Source of the DNA: a virus
Direction: 5' to 3' (one strand)
Virus record (IMG/VR): IMGVR_UViG_3300049489_001303
Location: 1 to 64,000 of that record
Length of the DNA stretch: 64,000 nucleotides
Below are positions 55,344 to 64,000 of the stretch, piece after piece (within the stretch, counting starts at the first letter, position 1; each line of letters begins with the position of its first letter). Under the pieces are notes generated by a model that saw nothing but the letters and a program-made list of their open reading frames with translations, did not search any database and was not told where the DNA came from. The position numbers and the translations under genes were made by a program.

Positions 55344-55736
55344 CTATTTGCCACTGAAGTCGATGGGCGGCGGTGTGTATCCTGGAAAAGAATTACTGAA
55401 AGGGGGCGCCATGCGATTCGTGGAGTCCTTCTGGCCCTTCTGCTTATTCGCGGCATCTGGCGCCGGTGCTGGAGCCGGAGCCGGAACCGGAACTGGAGCT
55501 GTAGCCGCCGCTTTCTGCAACTGATGCAGAGCGATCAGGCCATCGCCGATACCCTTCCAGCGTTCCTGCCGCTCTGCGACTTTCGTGCACAGGTAGGCAG
55601 TGACGTTCTCCAGGGTGAGCTCTTCACCAACCAGATGCTCGGCCAGCTTGTGGGTGCCATAGGTGGCTACGGCAACCTTGATGCTGTCGGGCATATAGGC
55701 CATCATGATTCTGTCGAGTTCCTGTTCGTTAACCAT
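55344..55736 (-). CDS. Hypothetical virion-region protein, 130 aa
   Basis: A helical N-terminal half (MMAYMPDSIKVAVATYGTHK, LENVTAYLCTKVAERQERWK), then an Ala/Pro repeat (VPVPAPAPAPAP) and a Pro-rich tail. GGAGG is 8 nt upstream. Unrecognised. Confidence 0.5.
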   Translation of the reverse strand: MVNEQELDRIMMAYMPDSIKVAVATYGTHKLAEHLVGEELTLENVTAYLCTKVAERQERWKGIGDGLIALHQLQKAAATAPVPVPAPAPAPAPDAANKQKGQKDSTNRMAPPFSNSFPGYTPPPIDFSGK

Positions 55737-55741
55737 TGCCG

Positions 55742-56416
55742 TTACCTCCAGCTTCCGCCGCCGTGAGCCAGCGCTTTTTTAATGGCCGTCTCAGCAGTAG
55801 CCAGGCCTTCAATTGTTCTGTAGTCGATCGCGCCACCCATCATAATAGCGTTCCTCAGGAAAGACAACACGGCGTGTGGGTCCGTACTGAGGGTGGGCGC
55901 AAACCGGGACATCGTGGCGTAGAGCTTCTCCAGGTCGCCGGGGTGCTCTGTCTCATAGCGCTTGAGAGAGGGCTCAGTTTCCAGAAGGCGCTGGAGAATA
56001 GCCACCCGTGCTTTACGGTGTACGGTCATATCCTTGATGTTGTTGTGGGCCGCTACCATTCCACCGATGCCGGCGTTGGTAAGCTCAGCACCTACGGCGC
56101 CTGCAAAACCACCCGTGAGGCCCATGAGCATTCCACGTCCAGCAGCCTGGCCCAGACCCATTTGGGGGTTAGAATCGGTTGGACGGTGAGCAGCCTCTTT
56201 GGCCATAAGTCGGAACTCGTTAAGGGCCAGAAGATGTGCGTATTTCCCAGTATAACGTTCCATGAGTTTCTCCTCCTCATCTTTGATCTTGTCTTTAGTG
56301 CCGGACACTGAGGCTCCCACGCCGGCAACACCGGTGGCCGTTACCACTTTAGAACGCAGAGAGCTCTTTGCTCCCGCATTCCCGACACCCTTAACAGCTT
56401 TTTCCCAGATACTCAT
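55742..56416 (-). CDS. Virion-associated protein with Gly-rich segment
   Basis: A 224-residue protein. A basic start (MSIWEKAVKGVGNAGAKSSL), a helical part, RGMLMGLTGGFAGAVGAELT (Gly-rich hydrophobic), then helices. Similar in make-up to the proteins at 32794 and 61725. Role unknown. Confidence 0.5.
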   Translation of the reverse strand: MSIWEKAVKGVGNAGAKSSLRSKVVTATGVAGVGASVSGTKDKIKDEEEKLMERYTGKYAHLLALNEFRLMAKEAAHRPTDSNPQMGLGQAAGRGMLMGLTGGFAGAVGAELTNAGIGGMVAAHNNIKDMTVHRKARVAILQRLLETEPSLKRYETEHPGDLEKLYATMSRFAPTLSTDPHAVLSFLRNAIMMGGAIDYRTIEGLATAETAIKKALAHGGGSWR

Positions 56417-57264
56417 CAGCCCACCTTCGGTGCCATTTTTACGGCATTTTCAATACCCACCGCCAACCTCTGAACAGTCTCTCTGTCGGCCCTGGCAGTC
56501 TTTACAAGATTAAGTATATCGCGGCATTCCGGATCCTGTACAGAAACATGATACTCGATAACGTGCGCCACCTTCTCCGGGTCGCCCAACAGCCCTGCGG
56601 ACATATCCATGCTGTTGTAGTGGCGCAGCATCTTCAGCTCGGGAAGCACATCTGCACCCAAAGCCGCCACGGCGTTCTTCTCGAAGTTGTCTACAGCCAT
56701 CTTGCCGACGTAAGTTACGCGCATGAGCTGTGCCGCCTTTTCCAGCTTATCTCCCCAGGCAATCTCAGCCTGACGCTGCTGATCCCGCATGATTTCACCA
56801 GCACGCTTGAACATGGCTTTGAGCTCAACCGGATGTACATCCGGACCCACAGCACGTTCCACGCCGATGTGCACCGTTTCAGAGGCGGTCTTTGTCAGTG
56901 GGGCTTGTTTCATGCTCCCGTAGTAGTCGAGGGCGCGGTCGTAGGACTCGTCAGAGGCTACCTTGCCGAGACCGGACGTGTCGGCCTGAGCCAAGCCTCC
57001 CAGTTGAGAAATGACCTGCTCGGGATCCCCGACGGTGAAATTGAACATCCTGTCCGGAGCGCCCTCCGAGGCGGCCTTACCGAACATGTTCTCGAAGACG
57101 GCCACATTGGACAGACGCACCAGTGTACGGATACCTTCGGGGTTAAGCCCGTTATGCTGGGCCAACTTGAGAGCGAGGTCATTAACGCTTTGAGCCCCAC
57201 CCGAAGAGGTGTGTGTGTTACCGATCTCCTGAGCTGCGCTTTCAAACTGTTGTCTATTCCACAT
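56416..57264 (-). CDS. Helical virion-associated protein, 282 aa
   Basis: Helical with several K-x-A motifs (LGKVASDESYDRALDYYGSM, LTKTASETVHIGVERA, LEKAAQLMRV). No named fold. It overlaps the next gene by 1 nt. Confidence 0.5.
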   Translation of the reverse strand: MWNRQQFESAAQEIGNTHTSSGGAQSVNDLALKLAQHNGLNPEGIRTLVRLSNVAVFENMFGKAASEGAPDRMFNFTVGDPEQVISQLGGLAQADTSGLGKVASDESYDRALDYYGSMKQAPLTKTASETVHIGVERAVGPDVHPVELKAMFKRAGEIMRDQQRQAEIAWGDKLEKAAQLMRVTYVGKMAVDNFEKNAVAALGADVLPELKMLRHYNSMDMSAGLLGDPEKVAHVIEYHVSVQDPECRDILNLVKTARADRETVQRLAVGIENAVKMAPKVG

Positions 57265-57291
57265 GGCTTAACTCACTTTCAAGGCACCTTC

Positions 57292-58002
57292 TCAGTGCAT
57301 GATATCCGTTAAAGGTACTCCGAGCTCTTTCGGGTTAACTACATTCTTCCGCTGTTCGATGGCCAGGACAGCGTCCATAGAAGTGTCATTGTCGGTCTTG
57401 GCATTCCGCAGTTCCATCACGGACTTAACAGCAATAGCTCCCCACTTGAAAGCCTCTTTCGCCGCGGCGGAGTTCACAGAAGATCCACGAGCTACCATAG
57501 CCTTGGAATAAGCTGTCATTGTCCACCTGGAAAGGATCTCTTTCTCGGGGATCTCCATCACGTCATTGCCCATGGTCCAGTAATCCATCAGCACGGAAGG
57601 CCCATAGGCCAGACCCACTTCAATCTGTCGCCGGACGTCATCGGTAGCTTTGTTGGCAGCATAGTATTTGCCATACAGACGCCACTCCATCTTGTTCTTG
57701 AGCTGAGTTCTGTCCATGAACAGAGACTCAAAAACACGCAGGACTTCGATCCGTACGCCGGTGCCGTAGAGTATCTGATTAAGGGTAGCCCCGCTGAGAA
57801 AAAAAGAAACAAGGGTGTCCCTCTCATAGGGGACATGGAACAGGTAAAGGGCTTCACGGATAATATCGTCCGGCTTGGCACCGGTGATAACATCGTAAAC
57901 TTCCCGCAAGAATACCTCTTCAGGTGGCGTCTTTTCCTGAACTGCCTGTTGGACCTTTTCCCAACGCCAGTCCGGCGGTAGCGGGGCGGAAAACTTAAGC
58001 AT
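57292..58002 (-). CDS. Hypothetical protein, 236 aa
   Basis: An all-helical protein without K-x-A motifs at its start (APLPPDWRWEKVQQAVQEKT, FLREVYDVITGAKPDDIIRE, WRLYGKYYAANKATDDVRRQ). TGATG overlap with the upstream gene. It may be a cytoplasmic assembly factor or a head protein; I recognise no family. Confidence 0.5.
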   Translation of the reverse strand: MLKFSAPLPPDWRWEKVQQAVQEKTPPEEVFLREVYDVITGAKPDDIIREALYLFHVPYERDTLVSFFLSGATLNQILYGTGVRIEVLRVFESLFMDRTQLKNKMEWRLYGKYYAANKATDDVRRQIEVGLAYGPSVLMDYWTMGNDVMEIPEKEILSRWTMTAYSKAMVARGSSVNSAAAKEAFKWGAIAVKSVMELRNAKTDNDTSMDAVLAIEQRKNVVNPKELGVPLTDIMH

Positions 58003-60605
58003 CAGGTTGCCTGCGGCTGTTCCTCTGATGTGCTCTGTGCCGAGCTGTACTTATTCAGCTGCAGCACCAGCTCACCCATGTTTTTAAACAGGTTACGCAG
58101 CCGATCTTCCAACTGCGTGAAAGCCTCATCACCGACGTTCTCTTTGGTCTCACGCTCTTTAACCCACAGGGTGAGGAGCACACGACCCAGGTTATCCAGA
58201 GCTTTCTCAAGCTGTGGGATATAGGAAGCTGTGATGTCCTGGAACACAGGGGCGGAAGCCACCATGGCAATAGCCCCGGCATCCATAGTTCCCTGGTCCT
58301 GAAGACCTGCAGCCTGCTCCACAAACGAGGGGTTAACCTGCTGCTGAACCTGTTCCGGAGAAAGGTCGCCTTGCTCCATGAACGCCGGAGGAGGCGGCTG
58401 GGGCGGCGGAACCGGTGCGATCGCCTGTGCAGCTACCTGCGGAGACTGCTCAGCACCAGCGGGAATTTGACCGTTGGAGGCTCCCGACAAGGCCATCGAA
58501 CGCTGCTGAATGCCTTGCAGAACCTGCATCAGCGCTTGGTTCTGCTGCATTTCCATGTCCATCTTTTGCTTCATCTGCTCCATCTGAGCCTGGTTCTGCT
58601 GCTGAGTCAGTTGGTTCTGCTGAGTCAGATTCTGCAGAGCTTCCCCGATAGCAAGATCTGTCGGGGAGATGGGGGCAGGCGCTGGCGCTTGCTGTTGAGC
58701 CTGCTGAGGATCCCCACCCTGCGACCCGGGTTGATCCGGCTGTGCTTTGATAGGTGCCTCAGAACTTTGCGGGGTTTCGGCCGACAGCTTATAGAGCAGG
58801 CGACCGAGGTTGTCCATCGCTGTTTTGTCCAGGATGTAGGTGTTGGCGTGGCCATACTTCTGGGCGTTATTCAGCACTCGGGTAGAGTCATCAATAGACA
58901 GGTGGTACATTGTAGCCACCTTCTGAAGGGCTTCGCCCAGGGTGAACGCATGGCTGTGGCCATCGATCCACCACTCATTGTGTCCTGCGTGCTTCACACC
59001 AGCTACCGCGGCGCCAGCATCTTTGAAGATAGACTTGAGCCATGAGCGGAAGCGGGTGGGATCCGTGATGATCGACTTAACGAACTGCGTCATCTTCCGT
59101 TTGTATTCCCAAGCCTTCTCACCCTTGGCTCCTGGGATTTTCACGAAATGAGCATCATTGGGCAGGAACACACGGGTGCCGCCGGTCTCTGTGTGGGTGA
59201 CAACGATCTTACCCTTAAGGGCCTGATCCTCGGCACCCCGAACAAACATAGTGGGTTCCCCGTCCGCGGTTACCGTGGAGATGCCGTTGGCTTTAATCAC
59301 CTGCGATACCACAAAAGGCTCTGTACACTGCAGGCCCCGGGGAGACGGGTTGATAAAGAAGCCATAGTCCTTCGGCGCGGGGGTATCACCCTCGGTGAAG
59401 TATTTGGAGATCTTGGCTTTCAGCAGGCCATTGCTCTCACTGGGGAAGAGGGGGTCTCCAACCACTTTGTCAGACACAAAGATCTTGGCCATGTCCTTGC
59501 TGATAACCAGGAACTTCTTAGCTTTCTCTTTAGGATTGAACGGGTCCGGATTATGATAGGCTTCTACCTCCATACGCCGCTCTATGGCGCTGGGGGTCTC
59601 TACCAGCGGAACTGCCAGATAGTTCTCGGCGGGACCGTCCAAGGAGTAGATTCGGAGCCAACCGGCGCCGGGGCCCGGAGCCGAAAGACTGACTGTACCC
59701 TCCACCTCTACTGCGATCTTATCCAGACCGACACGGGTGTCTTTAATGGCCAGACCGTACTGCCGGATCGTCGAGAAGGCCTCTCCGGCCATCTTTCCGA
59801 ACACTCTCTTGAGGTCTTCTTTGGAGGCTGTCTTGGTCAGTACATCCAGACTCCCATTAAGCTCCAGAACTGCCTGTTTGATCTGCCCACGCATTGTGTG
59901 TTCTGCAGCATTTCTGGTGTAACCGCTCTGCATAGCTTGAATCAAAGCGGTCTTCCCATAGCAGCTTGCCAGCTTGGAGAACATGCTGGGGTTTTTCTCG
60001 AAGGCCAGCTTGAGGCCATCCAGCGCAACTTTGGGGGCAGCACTGATAACGTCCAGGAAGTGCATCTCGGAGGCTTCGGCCCGCTTGGTCAGCTGGCGGA
60101 GCATCCGCGGAATATCCGACTCAGCATCATCAGCATAGCCTACGCGGCCATACTCTGCAGTAGGAGGCTGCACCAGATTTCGGATGTTAACGTCGGTAGC
60201 TGCACCGGGAGGCATGTCCTGACCGCGGCCCATTTCCGACAAGGACAGACGAGCCAGCTCGTTGATCCAGGCGGTGCTGAGCGGGAGGAAGATTCCCAGG
60301 TTTTTACTGTAAAGAATTTCCAGGGGTTTAAGGCGGCTATCCCCGAGAACTGCCGGGATGTAGACCGTCAAACCATCCTTCACCAGGATGAAAACACCCA
60401 GAGCATCACCCTGTGTAGCATCCATGTTCAGGATCTTAAAGGTAACGATACTGGGGGCCAGATCAGCGAAGCGGGAGAACATGACCTGATAGGCCATGTC
60501 CGAGAAACGCTGCTTGAACATCTGCTCCATGGCCTCAGGCCCTTGGGGCTGCTGCTGGTTGCCGTAAGCCTGAACTTCAGGTGACATTTGAAAAATACCG
60601 GGCAT
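58002..60605 (-). CDS. Large virion structural protein, 867 aa
   Basis: GGAGG is 6 nt before the ATG. Residues 1-640 are mixed alpha/beta (VFILVKDGLTVYIPAVLGDS, LRIYSLDGPAENYLAVPLVE, TRFRSWLKSIFKDAGAAVAG) with K-x-A motifs (LTKTAS, LDKIAV, LQKVAT). Residues about 670-720 are a Gln-rich coiled coil (NQLTQQQNQAQMEQMKQKMD), followed by a Pro/Ala linker and a helical end. It is too unlike known portals to be named as one. Confidence 0.6.
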   Translation of the reverse strand: MPGIFQMSPEVQAYGNQQQPQGPEAMEQMFKQRFSDMAYQVMFSRFADLAPSIVTFKILNMDATQGDALGVFILVKDGLTVYIPAVLGDSRLKPLEILYSKNLGIFLPLSTAWINELARLSLSEMGRGQDMPPGAATDVNIRNLVQPPTAEYGRVGYADDAESDIPRMLRQLTKRAEASEMHFLDVISAAPKVALDGLKLAFEKNPSMFSKLASCYGKTALIQAMQSGYTRNAAEHTMRGQIKQAVLELNGSLDVLTKTASKEDLKRVFGKMAGEAFSTIRQYGLAIKDTRVGLDKIAVEVEGTVSLSAPGPGAGWLRIYSLDGPAENYLAVPLVETPSAIERRMEVEAYHNPDPFNPKEKAKKFLVISKDMAKIFVSDKVVGDPLFPSESNGLLKAKISKYFTEGDTPAPKDYGFFINPSPRGLQCTEPFVVSQVIKANGISTVTADGEPTMFVRGAEDQALKGKIVVTHTETGGTRVFLPNDAHFVKIPGAKGEKAWEYKRKMTQFVKSIITDPTRFRSWLKSIFKDAGAAVAGVKHAGHNEWWIDGHSHAFTLGEALQKVATMYHLSIDDSTRVLNNAQKYGHANTYILDKTAMDNLGRLLYKLSAETPQSSEAPIKAQPDQPGSQGGDPQQAQQQAPAPAPISPTDLAIGEALQNLTQQNQLTQQQNQAQMEQMKQKMDMEMQQNQALMQVLQGIQQRSMALSGASNGQIPAGAEQSPQVAAQAIAPVPPPQPPPPAFMEQGDLSPEQVQQQVNPSFVEQAAGLQDQGTMDAGAIAMVASAPVFQDITASYIPQLEKALDNLGRVLLTLWVKERETKENVGDEAFTQLEDRLRNLFKNMGELVLQLNKYSSAQSTSEEQPQAT

Positions 60606-60648
60606 ATCAATCCTCCAAGGTAATTGAATTGGGCACTAAAGCAACTTA

Positions 60649-60677
60649 ATTATAAGGGCTTGAAAGGGAATTGGAAA
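60649..60677 (-). promoter_or_regulatory. Putative late promoter
   Basis: -10 TATAAT (60649-60654) with TTTCCA 17 bp upstream (60672-60677) on the minus strand, about 43 nt before the ATG at 60605. Confidence 0.55.
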
Positions 60678-60703
60678 GCGTTTTCGGGTGGGATAACGTA
60701 GGA

Positions 60704-61627
60704 CTACAGAAGAGCAGCGCCTACTTTGCGCAGATGCTCGCGGCCTTCAGGTGTGGAAAGCAGGTAGTCCATCGCCTGTTTGGTCCCGACATCGGCCGTC
60801 AGCTGATTGCTGACAGGAGCAGAAGCACCGGGCTCACCGCCGGGATGACCGACGATAGTTCCCACATTGGCTCCCTGCGGAATACTCTGAGCACTGTGAC
60901 CCATGCTGCTGGCAACGGCGCCCGGAATATTGATGTTGTCCGGGAGATCCTTGCGCGGGGCCGGAGCTTTACCCAGACCAGTGTCGCCACCGGAAAGAGA
61001 AGCGCCATCAGCAGCGGACTTACCGAGGTGAGCGAGGATCGCGGCAAGCTTGGACACGTTGCCCATCGGGGCATTTTCCTGTGCGCCAGGCTGAACGTCG
61101 CGTTTCATTTCCTGACCAACGGCGCCGGCTGCGGTGTTGAAGCGGGTGCTTCCCGGCTCGCCGGTGTATTCCGCCGACGGGTAGTTTTTGGCGTCGATCT
61201 CGGCCTCAGCAGTAGCACCGAGTTCAGGTTTCGGAGGGGTCTCACCCGGAACCATCGGTCCACCGGTCGAAGAAGACTCCTCAGCAACTTTCTGCATGAG
61301 GGTATAGATCGATACCGCGGCGGCATCAGCATAGTCCAGAGAAGCAGAAGCTTGTTTGAGCTCTTCTTCTTCGGGACCGATAGCCGCAGGATCGGCGTGC
61401 TCATTGATTGTCTGAGCTACTTCCACGATCTGATCCAGCACGGCTTTAGCCTGCTCAGGAGAAAGACCATCCGGAGGAGTGAGTTCAGGAACTTCTTCCT
61501 CTCCCATATTATCCGCGATGGCGTCCGCAGCTTCGTCTTCAGCAAACTTGGTCGGCCAGGAGACGATACCTTGGCGGGTCAGCTCGTGAACCATTCCACG
61601 GATATGTGCGCGTTTATAAATTCCCAT
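60704..61627 (-). CDS. Virion-associated protein, 307 aa
   Basis: Starts MGIYKRAHIRGMVHELTRQG, IVSWPTKFAEDEAADAIAD, then an acidic helical part, a Gly/Pro/Ala-rich linker and a helical end (LLSTPEGREHLRKVGAALL). K-x-A motifs at LKQASA, MQKVAE, LGKSAA. GGGAGG is 6 nt upstream. Confidence 0.55.
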   Translation of the reverse strand: MGIYKRAHIRGMVHELTRQGIVSWPTKFAEDEAADAIADNMGEEEVPELTPPDGLSPEQAKAVLDQIVEVAQTINEHADPAAIGPEEEELKQASASLDYADAAAVSIYTLMQKVAEESSSTGGPMVPGETPPKPELGATAEAEIDAKNYPSAEYTGEPGSTRFNTAAGAVGQEMKRDVQPGAQENAPMGNVSKLAAILAHLGKSAADGASLSGGDTGLGKAPAPRKDLPDNINIPGAVASSMGHSAQSIPQGANVGTIVGHPGGEPGASAPVSNQLTADVGTKQAMDYLLSTPEGREHLRKVGAALL

Positions 61628-61681
61628 AATAATCCTCCCAAGTGGGTTTCGGTGTTGCTCACCGGCTGTTACACTGAACCA

Positions 61682-61710
61682 ATTATATAGCAGTTTGCCT
61701 GGTCACCCAA
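61682..61710 (-). promoter_or_regulatory. Putative late promoter
   Basis: -35 TTGGGT (61705-61710), 17-bp spacer, -10 TATAAT (61682-61687) on the minus strand, 54 nt before the ATG at 61627. The best match to the late consensus in the window. Confidence 0.7.
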
Positions 61711-61724
61711 GCGCAATTCAAAAA

Positions 61725-62309
61725 TTAATATCTCACCGGGCCCGGTTCCCCACCATGCTGTTCCGGGTAAATAGTGTTACCGGCACCAGTAAGATGCCCG
61801 ACACCTGTACCAATAGCGCCACCGATCTGGCCCCCGGCCATCCCACCACCGATAGCACCCAGAAGACCCAGCGGCCCGAAGGCAGCCAAGCTGAGAGCAC
61901 TGCCACCGAGGCTCTCTCCCAGGCGCTTGGCTTTATCACCCTCGGCATCCCCGGCAATGCTGCCCGCTTCATAGGCCGGAAGGCCGTAGAAGAGCGCCTT
62001 GTTAAGGAGCCCGGGTGCTTTGAGTCCTTCACGAATCAGTCCACCTTCGCTGAGGGCTTTGCCACCTTTCAGTTCGTCATAGAACTGGCGAGGTTTACCG
62101 ATCATAAAATTCTTAACGCTGCTGCCAACATCTTTGAGTTTTACGTTTCGACCTTTTTGTATCAGGCCGCTTATGGCATCGCCTATGGCGTTGAGGCCTT
62201 TACCCATGACTGCGCTACCGCCGGGAACACGCAAGGCCACCTTCTCGATACCGTAGCGGTCATATGCTGAATCTTGCCCCAGTTTGTAGAACATCTCAGT
62301 AACGGCCAT
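61725..62309 (-). CDS. Virion-associated protein with Gly-rich membrane-like end
   Basis: It starts at the ATG at 62309 (GGAGAGG upstream), 14 nt inside the end of the polymerase gene. MAVTEMFYKLGQDSAYDRYG, IEKVALRVPGG (K-x-A), a helical middle, and a C-terminal LGAIGGGMAGGQIGGAIGTG run, typical of phage proteins that may enter the membrane or be ejected. Confidence 0.55.
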   Translation of the reverse strand: MAVTEMFYKLGQDSAYDRYGIEKVALRVPGGSAVMGKGLNAIGDAISGLIQKGRNVKLKDVGSSVKNFMIGKPRQFYDELKGGKALSEGGLIREGLKAPGLLNKALFYGLPAYEAGSIAGDAEGDKAKRLGESLGGSALSLAAFGPLGLLGAIGGGMAGGQIGGAIGTGVGHLTGAGNTIYPEQHGGEPGPVRY

Positions 62310-64000
62310 CTTCACCCTCTCCAAATTCAACACCGTAAGTATACGCCGGGACTGGATGTGTACCATGGATATTTGATTCTTCACCATATGCAGCGGCTTG
62401 CATAATGGATCTCTTGAGACCCTGGTGAGCCATTCGGGCAATCCAATCGGAATGTTTCTTGGGGGCGCTGGTGGCTGACATCATCACAAACTCAACCCCC
62501 GGAGCCCTCGGTGATACTATCACCTGATCTATACCTTTTTCGATCAGCTTGCGAGACACCTCGTGGGTTATATGCGTTCCAGCCGTGTAGCCTGGATATG
62601 CAATACCCAAGGTTTCTCCAATAGCTGCCTTGGTGGGCAACTGCTTGGTGTCCTCTCTGAGCACCTTCCTGAGAGCATTGTATGATACAGTGTCCCCCTT
62701 CAGAAAGTGGGGGGAGTTATCATCAGTGATCAACGCATGGCTCATTACACTCTTGGCCAGCAGCTCGAAGTGGCGGGGATCCATATTCATCCCCTGGCCC
62801 TTGTACAAATTATGCAGGGAGCTGACCATGTACCGTCTACCCTCATCCAGACCCTTCAATCGAGTGATGTCGGTGGGGCGAATGATACCTTCGCTGAGGC
62901 GGTCGCCCTTAGACACCTGAGCATCCTTCTTTACAAGGATGTCCAGCCCGGGTTCGATGTAGTGCCGTGTTTTTTCTACCGTAACAAAGTGGCCACCCTG
63001 CGGCGCCACCTCTACCTTCGTAACTTTGCCCTCAACTTCAGACAGGATAGCCCGGTTCTCAAAGTTCTCCGGCGTTTCGATAATCGCTCGGAAGCCTTTG
63101 ATCCCCTGAACCTGCTGTTTGTCAGACTTGGCCGTGTGACCGCCATGCTTGGCACTCAAAGCAAACTGTGTCAGTGGCTCCGCCATAGCCTGAGCCGAAC
63201 GGATACCCACATTGATACCTTTATGGTGTAAATTCCCCCGCTCGTCCAACCCCTGACAGTGCTTACAAACGCCGTCGGGCGCTTCACAGGTCATAGGAGA
63301 GCGCACCAGGATCCTGGCGCTCAGCTTGGCTATGGCCGGCTGATTGTTGGGGGTTATTAATGTATTATGTTTAAAGGAGTGAACTCCCCGGGCAAGGTAC
63401 CTGTCGATAACGTCCGGGGAAGAAGCATCCATCTCCAGGCCGTTGGTGGTTCCACAGTCATCCTCGGTGATAACCTGGTCGGACATATTGACAACCAGCT
63501 TCTTTGCCAGCTCGCCCGGCTCAGAAACAGAAGTCATACTGGCAATCTGGTCTTTCATGGATTGCCCGGTGGTCGCCCAATAATCAGCGGGTTTGAGGCC
63601 CTCCGAGTAAGTCTTCTCTACCAGCCATGGGATGGGATTGCCGTCAAAATCTCGTACGTAACCAACCCCACCGACGAGGTTGTTATAACCGACCATGTTT
63701 CCGCGGGCACCACTCTTGACCTGCAGGGTCAGCGACCCGGGATGCTTATCTGTGAGGTCCATCAGCGCCGTATGTGCCCCGATAGCGGCGTCCTTCCGCT
63801 TCTCATCTGTGTTGGCCGCCTTGAATTTTGCAATGTGCGGGGCCATCATCTTCTTACGCTTGGCATAGTCTGGAGTGATATCGTCCAGCCCTATGGTGAG
63901 ACCCTCAAGAGTAGCTATGCGATCACCCTCGTGCTTAATCTTTTCAATAGATTCAGCATAGGCTTCGGGATTCTGGTGAGCGTATGTCATCATGCTCTTC
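62296..64000 (-). CDS. Multisubunit RNA polymerase beta-prime, C-terminal part (runs off window)
   Basis: 566 residues from the first ATG (63993), but the frame is open to the window edge. TIGLDD (33-38) matches the S-I-G-I-DD region of bacterial beta-prime. SGARGN (94-99), GG-x-G-YVRDFDGNPIPWLVE and SEGLKPADYWATTGQSMKDQ match the SGARGN...GLM...I-x-x-P-I...FREGL-x-x-x-EYF-x-x-x-HGARKG segment around the bridge helix. ITEDDCGT (Cys180), MTC (Cys236), VCKHC (Cys243, Cys246) are the four zinc ligands. VGIRSAQAMAEPLTQFALSA (262-281) matches the trigger-loop region G-x-I-AAQSIGEPGTQLTMRT; its Arg is replaced but a His follows. It precedes head genes in the same direction, so it could be a virion or late polymerase subunit. 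Confidence 0.88.
   Translation of the reverse strand, partial: KSMMTYAHQNPEAYAESIEKIKHEGDRIATLEGLTIGLDDITPDYAKRKKMMAPHIAKFKAANTDEKRKDAAIGAHTALMDLTDKHPGSLTLQVKSGARGNMVGYNNLVGGVGYVRDFDGNPIPWLVEKTYSEGLKPADYWATTGQSMKDQIASMTSVSEPGELAKKLVVNMSDQVITEDDCGTTNGLEMDASSPDVIDRYLARGVHSFKHNTLITPNNQPAIAKLSARILVRSPMTCEAPDGVCKHCQGLDERGNLHHKGINVGIRSAQAMAEPLTQFALSAKHGGHTAKSDKQQVQGIKGFRAIIETPENFENRAILSEVEGKVTKVEVAPQGGHFVTVEKTRHYIEPGLDILVKKDAQVSKGDRLSEGIIRPTDITRLKGLDEGRRYMVSSLHNLYKGQGMNMDPRHFELLAKSVMSHALITDDNSPHFLKGDTVSYNALRKVLREDTKQLPTKAAIGETLGIAYPGYTAGTHITHEVSRKLIEKGIDQVIVSPRAPGVEFVMMSATSAPKKHSDWIARMAHQGLKRSIMQAAAYGEESNIHGTHPVPAYTYGVEFGEGEDGRY

Noticed and set aside
59148-60584. A 478-codon open frame on the plus strand
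   Set aside because: It lies wholly inside the 867-residue virion gene on the other strand, with no ribosome site.
58002-60605. Portal protein
   Set aside because: Size and position before the protease would allow it, but the Gln-rich coiled coil and lack of portal motifs do not support it. No terminase or portal could be named in the window.

Overview
The window is part of the genome of a large tailed bacteriophage with a contractile tail (a myovirus, probably of jumbo size). Two observations support this. About 30 kb of virion genes run as one block: major capsid protein, prohead-type protease, tail sheath, baseplate spike and many virion-associated proteins. A gene for the C-terminal half of a bacterial-type RNA polymerase beta-prime subunit enters at the right edge. 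Almost everything is on the minus strand, so the block at the right end (64 -> 31 kb) is read first and the block at the left end (31 -> 1 kb) after it. No terminase, portal, integrase or host gene was recognised. The host cannot be named; sigma70-like promoters suggest transcription by a bacterial-type polymerase.

Right half (about 30.9-64 kb), structural region: the beta-prime gene, then virion proteins rich in a hydrophobic-x-K-x-A motif, a large protease-containing protein, scaffold-like proteins, a probable decoration protein, the major capsid protein, neck and tail proteins (connector-like, Ig/Fn3-like, tail terminator-like), a 927-residue sheath, a candidate tube protein, a baseplate spike, a beta-rich exposed protein, further baseplate/tail genes, and small membrane proteins. 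Most gaps of 40-100 bp carry a TTGnnn-N16/17-TATAAT-like promoter on the minus strand. The only plus-strand genes in the window form an island at 37.3-38.5 kb with its own terminator.

Middle (26.6-30.6 kb): small zinc-ribbon and acidic proteins flank an RNA locus. That locus holds a normal tRNA-Leu(UAA), an abnormal 138-nt class II tRNA-like gene with a predicted CAU anticodon, a 95-nt structured element, and about 380 bp without genes that fold into tandem hairpins.

Left half (1-26.6 kb): about 80 short, tightly overlapping minus-strand genes, mostly with 4-nt ATGA junctions. Most are unrecognised. Clear signals are many CxxC zinc-knuckle microproteins, small membrane proteins, several tandem paralogue families, a DEDDh 3'-5' exonuclease, two Lar-like zinc ribbons and a winged-helix/zinc-ribbon DNA-binding protein. 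At the far left a MoxR-type AAA+ ATPase and an HEXXH/VWA (DUF2201-like) protein are embedded in an array of eleven Gly/Asp-rich microproteins. This is the strongest candidate for an undescribed system in the window.
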